Below are positions 41,346 through 49,086 of a stretch of DNA of 64,000 nt, piece after piece. Both the position numbers and the translations under genes were made by a program. Under the pieces are notes generated by a model. That model was not told where the DNA came from and ran no database searches. It saw only the letters and a list, made by a program, of their open reading frames with translations. The stretch's first letter is position 1. Each line of letters opens with the position of its first letter. The DNA comes from Melaminivora jejuensis (GTDB taxonomy: Bacteria; Pseudomonadota; Gammaproteobacteria; Burkholderiales; Burkholderiaceae_C), in NCBI RefSeq assembly GCF_017811175.1, contig NZ_JACWIJ010000002.1, positions 3,608,501-3,672,500 on the forward strand, read 5' to 3'.

Positions 41346-42158
41346 TCAAGACTTGCCCCCGCCCACCAGCGGATTGACCCAGTCGCGCGTCAGCGTGCCG
41401 GCCAGGGCGCCGCCGGGGGGCAGGGTTAGCTGCAGGCGCACGCCTTCGGGGATGCGCAGCGCCGCCTCGCCTGGGCCGCCGATGCTGCGCGGCCCGCTGG
41501 GCGTGGCGGTGCTGCTCGACAAGGCATTGGCCCAGGCGCCGCCTCGATAGTAGAAAAGCTGCCACTCAGCCAGCGCCAGCAATGATGTCTCGCCGCGCCG
41601 CTCGGCCTCGCCGGGGCTGCGCGCCCACAGCGTGGCCTGCTGCCAGGCGGCGTGCCACTGCTCGCGCGTGTGTACCGGCGCGGACTGCCAGCGCAGCCAC
41701 TGCGCCTGGCCGCCGACGTTGCGCCGCGCCCAGGCCACGACCAGCGCGCCGTCCTCGGGCGTGCGCGTGCTGCGCCGCGTCAGGCGCAGCAGCTGGCCGT
41801 CCCAGGCGATGGGTTCGGTGTGCTCGATGGCCTGCAGGGCGTCTAGGTCGGCACTCCACTGCGCCAGCACGGTCTGCAGCACCAGCAGCTGGTCGGCGCG
41901 CGTGCGCGTGAGCTCCTGCGACCGCACCATGGCGTCGATGCCGCGCCAGCTCACCAGCGCCAGCAGTGCCATCACCGCCAGCGCCACCAGCAGCTCGACC
42001 AGGGTGAAGCCACGGGTGGGGGCGGTGGTACGTGGTGCGTGGTGCGTGGTGCGCCAGACGCCAGACGCCAAGCGCACGACTGCCCGCCCGGGCGGCCGCC
42101 GCTGGCCTTGCCGCGAAGAGATCGCCCGGATCATCGGCAGACACACCCCGCGCCCCAT
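41346..42158 (-). CDS. gspJ: Type II secretion minor pseudopilin GspJ with long leader
   Basis: The prepilin motif RGFTLVELLVALAVMALLAL is followed by the GspJ domain (SWRGIDAMVRSQELTRTRAD; LAEWQLFYYRGGAWANAL). The ATG at 42158 overlaps the gspI stop by one base (TGATG) and lies about 50 codons before GFTL, whereas pseudopilin leaders are usually 6-15 residues. The extra leader includes WRTTHHAPRTTAPT, encoded by a family C repeat. An internal ATG at 42134 is also in frame. GspJ is part of the pseudopilus tip complex with GspI and GspK. Confidence 0.9.
   Translation of the reverse strand: MGRGVCLPMIRAISSRQGQRRPPGRAVVRLASGVWRTTHHAPRTTAPTRGFTLVELLVALAVMALLALVSWRGIDAMVRSQELTRTRADQLLVLQTVLAQWSADLDALQAIEHTEPIAWDGQLLRLTRRSTRTPEDGALVVAWARRNVGGQAQWLRWQSAPVHTREQWHAAWQQATLWARSPGEAERRGETSLLALAEWQLFYYRGGAWANALSSSTATPSGPRSIGGPGEAALRIPEGVRLQLTLPPGGALAGTLTRDWVNPLVGGGKS
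42027..42072 (-). repeat. Family C repeat in the gspJ leader
   Basis: GTACGTGGTGCGTGGTGCGT then GGTGCGCCAGACGCCAGACG: short tandem GGTGCGT and CCAGACG units. The core is shared with 3422-3466. Confidence 0.6.
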
Positions 42159-42541
42159 CAATAGCGCCCCACGATGGTGCTCAGGCGCAGCACCGGCTGG
42201 CGGCCCTGGTCGGCCAGCACCTGGGCATCGACGCGGCGAAACTGCGGGTTCGGCGTGGGCGTGGTGCTGATGCTGACGCCGTAGCGCCGCCCGGCCTGCT
42301 CGCAGCTGGCCTGCGTATCGCCGATGGCCGGCAGTTGCGGTGCCAGGCGCACGCGCACCAGCTCGTTTTCGGCGCAGATGTGGGCCAGCACGATGTCGGT
42401 CTCGCGCTCGGCGTTGCGCACCAGGGCGGAGGTGGCCTGGCTGCCGGCCAGCAGGGCGATGGCGGTGATGGCCAGCGCCACCAGCACCTCGACCAGGGTG
42501 AAGCCGCGCGGGCAGCGGCGCGCGGCGCGCGGCGGCATCAC
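42158..42541 (-). CDS. gspI: Type II secretion minor pseudopilin GspI
   Basis: A 127-residue pseudopilin with a normal short leader (MMPPRAARRCPRG) and the helix FTLVEVLVALAITAIALLAG. The conserved Glu at +5 is present. C-terminal segments RETDIVLAHICAENELVRVR and FRRVDAQVLADQG fit GspI. It overlaps the gspH stop by four bases and the gspJ start by one. Confidence 0.92.
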   Translation of the reverse strand: MMPPRAARRCPRGFTLVEVLVALAITAIALLAGSQATSALVRNAERETDIVLAHICAENELVRVRLAPQLPAIGDTQASCEQAGRRYGVSISTTPTPNPQFRRVDAQVLADQGRQPVLRLSTIVGRY

Positions 42542-43002
42542 GGCAGTGCCTGCACGGCAAACGGGCGCAGGCCGTCAGTGGCGACGACGGCCATGCGCCC
42601 GGGCAGGCCGGCATTGACCAGCACCACCTGCTGCGCGCCGATCAAGGGCTCCGGCCCCAGCCACAGGCCGGCCTGGCCGCCGCCCGTACCGCCTGCACCG
42701 CTGATGCGGCTGACACCGGTGGCGCCATCCAGCCAGGGCCGGCGCGCTCCCAGGGCGCCGGGCAGGCCGTCGAAGGCAAAGCCGCCCGCCGCATCGCTGC
42801 GCCAGCGCACCGGCACGCCGCTGGCGCGCGACTGGGCGCGGGCGACTTCGAGCTGCATGGCCAGGCGTTCGCCCTCGCGCTGCAAGAGCGTGGCCCCGCC
42901 ATCGCGCAATGCCAGGCCGACCCCGGCGGTGGCCAGCGCCATGATGCTGAGTACCACCAGCAACTCCAGCAGGGTGAAGCCCCTCGTGGCGCGGCGCGGC
43001 AT
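42538..43002 (-). CDS. gspH: Type II secretion minor pseudopilin GspH
   Basis: 154 residues from ATG 43002: a short leader MPRRATRG, then FTLLELLVVLSIMALATAGV, and the GspH beta domain. The same frame stays open upstream to a GTG at 43170 that overlaps the gspG stop (GTGA), passing through two 37-base repeats. The coupled GTG may be the old start, with the ATG used now. GspH is a minor pseudopilin near the tip. Confidence 0.9.
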   Translation of the reverse strand: MPRRATRGFTLLELLVVLSIMALATAGVGLALRDGGATLLQREGERLAMQLEVARAQSRASGVPVRWRSDAAGGFAFDGLPGALGARRPWLDGATGVSRISGAGGTGGGQAGLWLGPEPLIGAQQVVLVNAGLPGRMAVVATDGLRPFAVQALP

Positions 43003-43041
43003 ACCAGGACTACGAGACCACGCTGCGATAGAGGGCCAGGC

Positions 43042-43165
43042 CAGGGAGCACACGCAGTGAGCGACCGTGGGGGCCTCACGGTCTCGCCGCCGGGCCGCCC
43101 CAAGGCGAGACGCGGCCCCTTGGGGGGGCAGGGAGCACACGCAGTGAGCGACCGTGGGGGCCTCA
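43042..43165. repeat. Duplicated 37-bp element flanking a hairpin, between gspG and gspH
   Basis: Two identical 37-base copies (43042-43078 and 43129-43165) begin CAGGGAGCACACGCAGTGAG and end GGGGGCCTCA. Between them GTCTCGCC (43081-43088) pairs with GGCGAGAC (43104-43111). Confidence 0.9.
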
Positions 43166-43166
43166 T

Positions 43167-43616
43167 TCACTGCCAGCTGCCGATGTCGGCATCCTTGCCC
43201 TCGCCGCCCGATTGCCCGTCGGCGCCGAAGCTCATGACATCGACCTCGCCCTTGATGCCGGGGTTGAGGTACTGGTAGGGCCGGCCCCAGGGGTCGGCGG
43301 GCAGCTTTTCCAGGTAGGGCCGCCAGTTGCCGGGGATGGGGCCGGCGCTGGGCTTGGCCACCAGCGCCTGCAGGCCTTGTTCGGCGCTGGGGTAGCGCTG
43401 GTTGTCCAGCCGGTAGAGTTTCAGCGCCTGCATGATGTTGGCGACGTCGGTGCGCGCCGCCGTGCTGCGCGCGTCGTCGGCGCGGTCGAGCACGTTGGGC
43501 ACGATGAGGGCGGCCAGCACGCCGATGATGACCAGCACCACCATCAGCTCGATCAGGGTGAAGCCGGCCGCGCGGCGCAGCCGCCCGAGGCGGCGAAGGG
43601 AAGAGAAAAAGCGCAT
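43167..43616 (-). CDS. gspG: Type II secretion major pseudopilin GspG
   Basis: A 149-residue major pseudopilin. The leader MRFFSSLRRLGRLRRAAG is followed by FTLIELMVVLVIIGVLAALI with Glu at +5. The body has LYRLDNQRYPSAEQGLQALV and DPWGRPYQYLNPG, which includes the calcium-site loop typical of GspG. It is the first gene of the gspG-H-I-J-K-L-M-N-D-E series. Only about 25 bases separate its start from the divergent gspC-like start. Confidence 0.95.
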   Translation of the reverse strand: MRFFSSLRRLGRLRRAAGFTLIELMVVLVIIGVLAALIVPNVLDRADDARSTAARTDVANIMQALKLYRLDNQRYPSAEQGLQALVAKPSAGPIPGNWRPYLEKLPADPWGRPYQYLNPGIKGEVDVMSFGADGQSGGEGKDADIGSWQ

Positions 43617-43640
43617 CAGGCAATGATAAATAATCGCCCG

Positions 43641-44105
43641 ATGGCACAAATTGCATCTTCCGCCCTGTGGCGTGTGCGGCTGGCGACGCTGGCGCTGTGG
43701 GCGCTGGCCGGGGCGGGGGCGCTGTACTGGGCGCTGGCCCTGGCGGCGCCGGCAGCGGGGCCGGCCCCGGGCGCGGCGCCCCCGGCCCTGCGCATCGACA
43801 GCCAGGCCGTCGCCCGGCTGCTGGGCGCGGGCGCGGCGCAGCCGTCGATCCAGCAGGGAGCACCGGCTGCGCCCGCCCGGCTGGTGCTGCACGGCGTGCT
43901 GGCCGGCAGCCAGAGCGGCGGCGGCGCGGCGCTGATCGCCATCGACGGCCAGCCGGCCCGGCCCTATCGCGTCGGCGCCGTGGTCGAGCCGGGGCTGGTG
44001 GTGCAGTCGCTGTCGCGCCGCGAGGTGTTGCTGGGCCCGGCCGTGGGCGCGGCCAGCAGCCTGGCGCTGCAGATGCCGCTCAGGCCGGGAGGCGGCGAGC
44101 GCTGA
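43641..44105 (+). CDS. gspC: GspC-like type II secretion protein
   Basis: A 154-residue protein with an N-terminal membrane helix (LATLALWALAGAGALYWALA) and a homology-region domain (LHGVLAGSQSGGGAALIAID, then GAVVEPGLVVQSLSRREVLL). GspC links the platform to the secretin. There is no C-terminal PDZ or coiled coil, so it is a short GspC. It is transcribed opposite to the rest of the gsp genes. An ATG at 43623 is in frame and possible. Confidence 0.8.
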   Translation: MAQIASSALWRVRLATLALWALAGAGALYWALALAAPAAGPAPGAAPPALRIDSQAVARLLGAGAAQPSIQQGAPAAPARLVLHGVLAGSQSGGGAALIAIDGQPARPYRVGAVVEPGLVVQSLSRREVLLGPAVGAASSLALQMPLRPGGGER

Positions 44106-44269
44106 GCGCTTTCGGGCCGTTCACGCCAAACGCGCTCGGCGCTCATCGCGCAGCCGCCCAGGAAAGGGCTGCACGCCACAACTTCCGCCCCGCAAGCAGC
44201 GCTGTCCAAGGCCGGCCTTGTGCCCGACAGTGCGGCGCGCGCAAAACCGAAACCAGGAGGAACCCCGCC

Positions 44270-45835
44270 ATGCACGTCCTGAATCCGAACCGCGCGCTGC
44301 GTGCCGCAGCCTCGCTGGGCCTGGCCTTGCTGCTGGGCGCCTGCGCTGGCGGCAGCGACGATGCCCTGCACCCGCTCGACCTGGATGCCAAGCTGGCGCG
44401 CCAGCAGGCGCGCTTCGAGCTGGTGCAGCAGCGGGTGGCCGAGCGCCATGCCGATCTGCGCGTGCCGCTGGCGCAGCGCACCATCTCGCGCCAGGAGTGG
44501 CAGCAGTGGCTGGCCCCGGCCCCGCACGAGGCTTTCACCGAGGCCGATCTGGCGCAGCTGCAGGAGCGCCACGCGCGTCAGGTGCAGGCCAGCCGCACCC
44601 AGGCCGTGCAGCGCTCGCCCCTGGATCTGGACGCCCTGCGCGCGCGTCCCGCCGAGCAGGCGGCGCAGCGCATCGGCCAACTGTGTGCCGCCATGCCCAA
44701 GGGCGGCATGTTGCACGTCCACCCCTGGGGCAACCTCACGCCGCAGACGTTCCGCACGCTGCTGGAGCGGCGCAACCCGCCCATCCCGGCGGCGCAACTG
44801 GCCCAGTCGCTGGCCGACACCGGCAGCCGCGCCTGGCTGTACCCGGATGAGCTGGCCTGGCTGGGCACACTGCCGGCGCAGGCGTCCTACCTGTCGCTGC
44901 CGCCCGCCGACCGCGAGCGGCTGGTGGCGCTGGCGGTGCTGCCGCCGGGCGCCCATCGCTTCGAGCGCTTCGAGGCCATCTTCCGCCTGGTGGCGCTGGC
45001 CATCGACGGCGACTGGGACGCTCTGGTGCAGTCCTACGACGACTTCGCGCAGCGCGCCGTGGCTGCCGGCCTGTCCTATGTCGAGTTCACCGAAAGCATC
45101 AGCCCTGGGGAAATAACCAGCTATGAAGCCCTGGCCCAGCGGCTGCAGGCGCGCTTCGGCCTGGAGGTGCGCTTCAACAATGCCTACTTCCGCACCGACA
45201 GCGCCGCCGAGCAGGACGCGCAGGTGCAGGCCATGCTGGGCGCCGGGCCTTCGCCCTACATCCCCGGCATCGACCTGCTGGCCGACGAGAGCGACACGCC
45301 GGCGCTGGAGCACGGCCAGGCGGTCTATGGCCCGGTGCTGGCCCAGGCGCGCCTGCAGGGCCGGCCGTGGCGGCGCACCATGCACGCCGGCGAGTTGGGC
45401 GCGCGCCACAACCCGCGCGATGCGCTGCTGCTGGGCGCCGAGCGCCTGGGCCACGGCGTGCGCCTGATCGACGACCCCTGGACGCTGCAGTACGCCATCG
45501 AGCGTGCCGTGCCCATCGAGATCAACCTGAGCAGCAACCTGAAGCTGGGCGCAGTGCCGCACCTGCGCCAGCACCCCTTCCTGACCTATCTGCGTCTGGG
45601 CCTGCCGGTCAGCCTGTCGACCGACGACGAGGGCATGTTCGCCACCGACATCGTGCAGGAGTGCGTCAAGGCCGTGCAGCACACCGATGTGACTTACCAC
45701 GAGATGCGGGAAATGGCGCTGAACTCGATCCGCACTGCCTTTGTGGACGAGGGCGCCCGGGCCCGGCTGCTGCGCGAGCTGGAGCAGCGCTTCGCGCAGT
45801 TCGAGCAGTCAGCCCTGTTCGCCGCACTGCCCTGA
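44270..45835 (+). CDS. Adenosine deaminase-like lipoprotein
   Basis: A 521-residue protein with a lipoprotein signal (LGLALLLGACAGG, lipid Cys near residue 24), so it is probably periplasmic and membrane-anchored. The deaminase barrel shows the metal motif HVHPWGN, then MHAGE with the catalytic Glu, LGHGVRL and SLSTDDEGMF. The pattern fits the ADGF-like subgroup of adenosine deaminases, and the substrate could be adenosine or a related purine. AGGAGG precedes the ATG. It converges with the cobalamin phosphatase gene, overlapping by 27 bases. Confidence 0.88.
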   Translation: MHVLNPNRALRAAASLGLALLLGACAGGSDDALHPLDLDAKLARQQARFELVQQRVAERHADLRVPLAQRTISRQEWQQWLAPAPHEAFTEADLAQLQERHARQVQASRTQAVQRSPLDLDALRARPAEQAAQRIGQLCAAMPKGGMLHVHPWGNLTPQTFRTLLERRNPPIPAAQLAQSLADTGSRAWLYPDELAWLGTLPAQASYLSLPPADRERLVALAVLPPGAHRFERFEAIFRLVALAIDGDWDALVQSYDDFAQRAVAAGLSYVEFTESISPGEITSYEALAQRLQARFGLEVRFNNAYFRTDSAAEQDAQVQAMLGAGPSPYIPGIDLLADESDTPALEHGQAVYGPVLAQARLQGRPWRRTMHAGELGARHNPRDALLLGAERLGHGVRLIDDPWTLQYAIERAVPIEINLSSNLKLGAVPHLRQHPFLTYLRLGLPVSLSTDDEGMFATDIVQECVKAVQHTDVTYHEMREMALNSIRTAFVDEGARARLLRELEQRFAQFEQSALFAALP

Positions 45836-46530
45836 TGCCGCCTGGCCCGACGGCGGCTGCGGCAGGGCCAGCGTGACCCAGGCGCCGTAGCCGGGCGCTG
45901 CCACCGGCCAGCGGGCGGCGTCGGCCCGGGCCTGCGGGCCGTGCTGCTGCAGCCAGGCCACGCAGCGGGCCACGCCGGCATGGGTCAGCCAGACCACATC
46001 GCCCCCGCCATCCGGCGCATCCGGCGCCCAGGCCAGGCGCGCCGCGTCCTGCAGGGCAGCTGCCACGCGCGCCAGCATGGCCGACAGGCTCTCGCCGCCG
46101 CCGGGGGCATGGTCGTGCAGCTGGGCCGACCAGGCGTCGATCCCGGCGCGCGGGATGGCCGCCCAGGCGCGGCCCTCCCAGGTGCCGAAGTCCAGCTCGG
46201 CAAGGCGTGATTCTGCCTGGATTTTTATGGTCAAATCAGGCCTGAAGCCAATCAGGTCAAGCGCTAGTAGCTCACATCTTTGTAGCGGAGAGTGCCATAC
46301 GCCAGCAACTTGCCGTGGCAGCGCGCGGGCCAGCGCATGGGCTGCGCTGCGGCTGGCGTGCGCCAGGGCGGGCACGTCCAGCCGGCCATAGCAGATGCCC
46401 GGCGCAATGTCGGGCTGGGCATGGCGCACCAGCCATAGGCGGGGGACGGGCCGGCCCCGGGGCGCTGCGCTGTCGGGTTTTCGTCCTGCTGACCGGGCGC
46501 TGTTGCGGGTGGGCTGGCCGGCTGCCTCAT
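45809..46530 (-). CDS. Histidine phosphatase (alpha-ribazole phosphatase-like), frameshifted
   Basis: The phosphoglycerate-mutase fold is shown by LWLVRHAQPDIAPG (catalytic RHA), ELDFGTWEGRAW and VVWLTHAGVARC (second catalytic His). Its place after cobS indicates a CobC-like role, removing phosphate from alpha-ribazole phosphate. The ATG at 46530 overlaps the cobS stop (ATGA) but is in another frame; one extra G or C in the CCCCGGGG run at 46455-46462 joins them and gives 240 residues. A family A repeat lies inside the gene and encodes about 15 residues (ELLALDLIGFRPDL). Confidence 0.85.
46230..46279 (-). repeat. Family A repeat inside the phosphatase gene
   Basis: The plus strand reads TCAAATCAGGCCTGAAGCC, then GGTCAAGCGCTAGTAGCTCA. 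Aligned over both halves to the family A consensus. Confidence 0.6.
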
Positions 46531-47336
46531 GCGGCCTGCTGCGCCAGGGCGAGGGCCAGGCCCAGGTAGAAACCCAGTTCGGCCAATTGCTGCGTGCCGC
46601 CCAGGCAGTCGCCGGTGAAGCCGTGCAGCCGGCGCGCATAGCGCCAGTGCATCCAGGCCGCGCCGGCAGCGCTGGCCAGGATGGCTGCCACCACCGCCGT
46701 GCCCAGCCAGGCAGCCACCAGCAGCAGTGGCGGCAGGCTCCACAGCAAGGCTGACAGCAGGGCCCGGGTGCTGATGCGATCGGCCAGCGGCTTGCTTTTG
46801 GAGGTTGCGCTGTCGCCCACATGCGGCAGCAGCCGGATGGTGGCCAGCGGCCACAGACGCGACAGCGGGTGCGCGCCGGCCAGCGCCAGCAGCACTGCCG
46901 CCAGCCCGTGCGTGGACAGTTGCGCCAGCAGGGCGATCTTGGTCAGCAGCGCCAGGGCCAGCGCCATGACGCCGAAGGCGCCCAGGCGCGAGTCTTTCAT
47001 GATCTCCAGCGCCCGCTCGGGCGTGTAGGCGCCGCCCAGGCCGTCGGCCACGTCGGCCAGGCCGTCCTCGTGAAACCCCCCGGTCAGCACCAGCGTGGCA
47101 GCGGTGGACAGCGCCGCTGCCACCAGCGCCGCTGCCACCCCGCCGCCCAGGCCCCGGTAGAGCAGGGCGTACACGCCAGCGGCCACCAGCGCCACCGGCC
47201 AGCCCACGCCGGGAAAGTGTGCGCTGCAGGCGCGCAGCATGTCCGGGCTGTAGCCGACCCAGCCAGCCAGCCGCCCGGTGACGGGAATGCGCGTGAAAAA
47301 CTGCACCGCCAGCAGATAGTGGCGCACGGCCTGCAT
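46527..47336 (-). CDS. cobS: Adenosylcobinamide-GDP ribazoletransferase (cobalamin synthase)
   Basis: A 269-residue integral membrane enzyme joining adenosylcobinamide-GDP with alpha-ribazole to form adenosylcobalamin. AVQFFTRIPV is the N-terminal hallmark, and GGFHEDGLADVADGLGG the metal-binding active site. Several hydrophobic helices follow (GVMALALALLTKIALLAQL; LLSALLWSLPPLLLVAAWLG). It is coupled to the downstream phosphatase gene. No other cobalamin genes are in the window. Confidence 0.95.
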   Translation of the reverse strand: MQAVRHYLLAVQFFTRIPVTGRLAGWVGYSPDMLRACSAHFPGVGWPVALVAAGVYALLYRGLGGGVAAALVAAALSTAATLVLTGGFHEDGLADVADGLGGAYTPERALEIMKDSRLGAFGVMALALALLTKIALLAQLSTHGLAAVLLALAGAHPLSRLWPLATIRLLPHVGDSATSKSKPLADRISTRALLSALLWSLPPLLLVAAWLGTAVVAAILASAAGAAWMHWRYARRLHGFTGDCLGGTQQLAELGFYLGLALALAQQAA

Positions 47337-47338
47337 GA

Positions 47339-47402
47339 TTTTGCTACTTAAATAATAGCTGTCAGCGCTTGCCTGGCAAGGGTTTGAGGCTGATTTTGCA
47401 TC
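47339..47402 (+). repeat. Family A interspersed repeat
   Basis: AATAGCTGTCAGCGCTTGCC followed by TGGCAAGGGTTTGAGGCTG and ATTTTGC. The best full-length copy, filling the gap between ilvA and cobS. Confidence 0.85.
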
Positions 47403-47405
47403 AAA

Positions 47406-48974
47406 TCAGGCGCCATTGGCCTGCAGGAACAGCCGATACGCCGGGTTGTCCGTCTCCTCGACGAAGGGGTAATCCAGCGCCTGCAGGAAGGCGTCGAAAG
47501 CGGCGGCGTCTTCGGGGGGCACCTGCATCCCGACCAGGATGCGGCCATAGTCCGCGCCCTGGTTGCGGTAGTGGAACAGCGAGATGTTCCAGGTCGGCTG
47601 CATCAGGCTCAGGAACTTGAACAGCGCGCCGGGCCGCTCCGGGAAAGTGAAGCGCATCAGCCGCTCGTCGCGCGCCAGGTCGGCGTGGCCGCCCACCAGA
47701 TGCCTCAGGTGCTCCTTGGCCAGTTCGTCGTGCGTCAGATCGAGCGCGGCAAAGCCGGCCTTGTGGAAGCTGCGCGTGAGTTTTTCCGACTCGCCCTTGC
47801 CGTGCGTGGACAGGCCGACGAAGACATGCGCGCGCTGCTGGTGGCTGATGCGGTAGTTGAACTCGGTGACGTTGCGCGGCCCGCCGGGCAGGGCGCCGAC
47901 GACCTCGCAAAAGCGCTTGAAGCTGCCGCGCTCCTCGGGGATGGTCACGGCAAACAGCGCCTCGCGCTCCTCGCCCATCTCGGCGCGCTCGGCCACGAAG
48001 CGCAGCCGGTCGAAGTTCATGTTGGCGCCCGACAAAATCGCTGCATAGGTCTGCCCGCGCGTCTTGTGCTGCGCCACGTACTGCTTGATGGCGGCCACGG
48101 CCAGCGCGCCGGCTGGCTCGACGATGCTGCGCGTGTCGACAAAGATGTCCTTGATGGCGGCGCACACGGCGTCGGTGTCCACCAGCACGTAGTCGTCCAC
48201 CAGCTCGTGCGCCAGGCGGAAGGTCTCCTCGCCCACCAGCTTGACGGCCGTGCCGTCGGAAAACAGGCCCACGTCGGGCAGTTGCACGCGCTCGTGCTCG
48301 CGCGCCGAGCGCGCCATGGCGTCCGAGTCGCGCGTCTGCACGCCGATCACACGGATGTCCGGGCGCACCGCCTTGATGTAGCTGGCCACGCCGGCAATCA
48401 GGCCGCCGCCACCTATGCCCACGAACACCGCATCCAGCCCGCTGCCCAACTGCTGCACCTGGCGCAGCATCTCCATGGCGATGGTGCCCTGGCCGGCGAT
48501 CACGTCCGGGTCGTCGAAAGGGTGGACGAAGGTCAGGCCGTCTTGCTGCTGCAATTGCACGGCGTGGCCGTAGGCGTCGGAGTAGCTATCCCCATGCAGC
48601 ACGACCTGTCCACCCAGGGTTTTCACGGCGTCGATCTTGACCTGCGGCGTGGTAGTGGGCATGACCACCACGGCGCGCGTGCCCAGCCGGGCGGCGCTCA
48701 TGGCCACGCCCTGCGCGTGGTTGCCGGCCGAGGCGCAGATCACGCCGCGCGCCAGCTGCTCGGGTGGCAACTGCGCCATCTTGTTGTAGGCGCCGCGCAG
48801 CTTGAAGCTGAACACCGGCTGCTGATCCTCGCGCTTGAGCAGCACCTTGTTGTGCAGGCGCCGCGACAGGCTGCGCGCTGGCTGCAGGTCGGATTCCACC
48901 GCTACGTCATAGACGCGCGCGGTCAGGATCTTCTTGAGGTAGTCGAAGGAAGTGAGGGGCTGGGGCTGGGTCAT
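47406..48974 (-). CDS. ilvA: Threonine ammonia-lyase, biosynthetic
   Basis: A 522-residue PLP enzyme converting threonine to 2-oxobutyrate, the first step of isoleucine synthesis. The PLP lysine is in QPVFSFKLRGAYNKM. SAGNHAQGVA binds substrate, and GIGGGGLIAGVA holds the cofactor phosphate. Two C-terminal ACT-like domains (about 330-515; FAVTIPEERGSFKRFCEVVG and RFTFPERPGALFKFLSLM) give isoleucine/valine regulation. The start is MTQPQPLTSFDYLKKIL at 48974; the upstream extension is not conserved. Confidence 0.95.
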   Translation of the reverse strand: MTQPQPLTSFDYLKKILTARVYDVAVESDLQPARSLSRRLHNKVLLKREDQQPVFSFKLRGAYNKMAQLPPEQLARGVICASAGNHAQGVAMSAARLGTRAVVVMPTTTPQVKIDAVKTLGGQVVLHGDSYSDAYGHAVQLQQQDGLTFVHPFDDPDVIAGQGTIAMEMLRQVQQLGSGLDAVFVGIGGGGLIAGVASYIKAVRPDIRVIGVQTRDSDAMARSAREHERVQLPDVGLFSDGTAVKLVGEETFRLAHELVDDYVLVDTDAVCAAIKDIFVDTRSIVEPAGALAVAAIKQYVAQHKTRGQTYAAILSGANMNFDRLRFVAERAEMGEEREALFAVTIPEERGSFKRFCEVVGALPGGPRNVTEFNYRISHQQRAHVFVGLSTHGKGESEKLTRSFHKAGFAALDLTHDELAKEHLRHLVGGHADLARDERLMRFTFPERPGALFKFLSLMQPTWNISLFHYRNQGADYGRILVGMQVPPEDAAAFDAFLQALDYPFVEETDNPAYRLFLQANGA

Positions 48975-49050
48975 CGGCGCTCGGGAGATGTTGCGCTGCA
49001 GCAGGCAGGGCGGGGCGCCATCATAGAGCGCTGGCGCGCCGCGCATGGGC

Positions 49051-49086
49051 GAAAAAAAGGCCCCGGATGCTGAGCGTCCGGGGCCT
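49051..49086 (-). terminator. Intrinsic terminator on the minus strand upstream of ilvA
   Basis: On the minus strand AGGCCCCGGA and TCCGGGGCCT form a 10-base perfect stem around a 9-base loop, followed by seven T. It stands about 80 bases before the ilvA start. Confidence 0.75.

Noticed and set aside
37164..43622. Family B/C repeats and the 39-bp array as a CRISPR array
   Set aside because: Units are directly adjacent or paired as hairpins with no regular unique spacers, and no cas genes are near.
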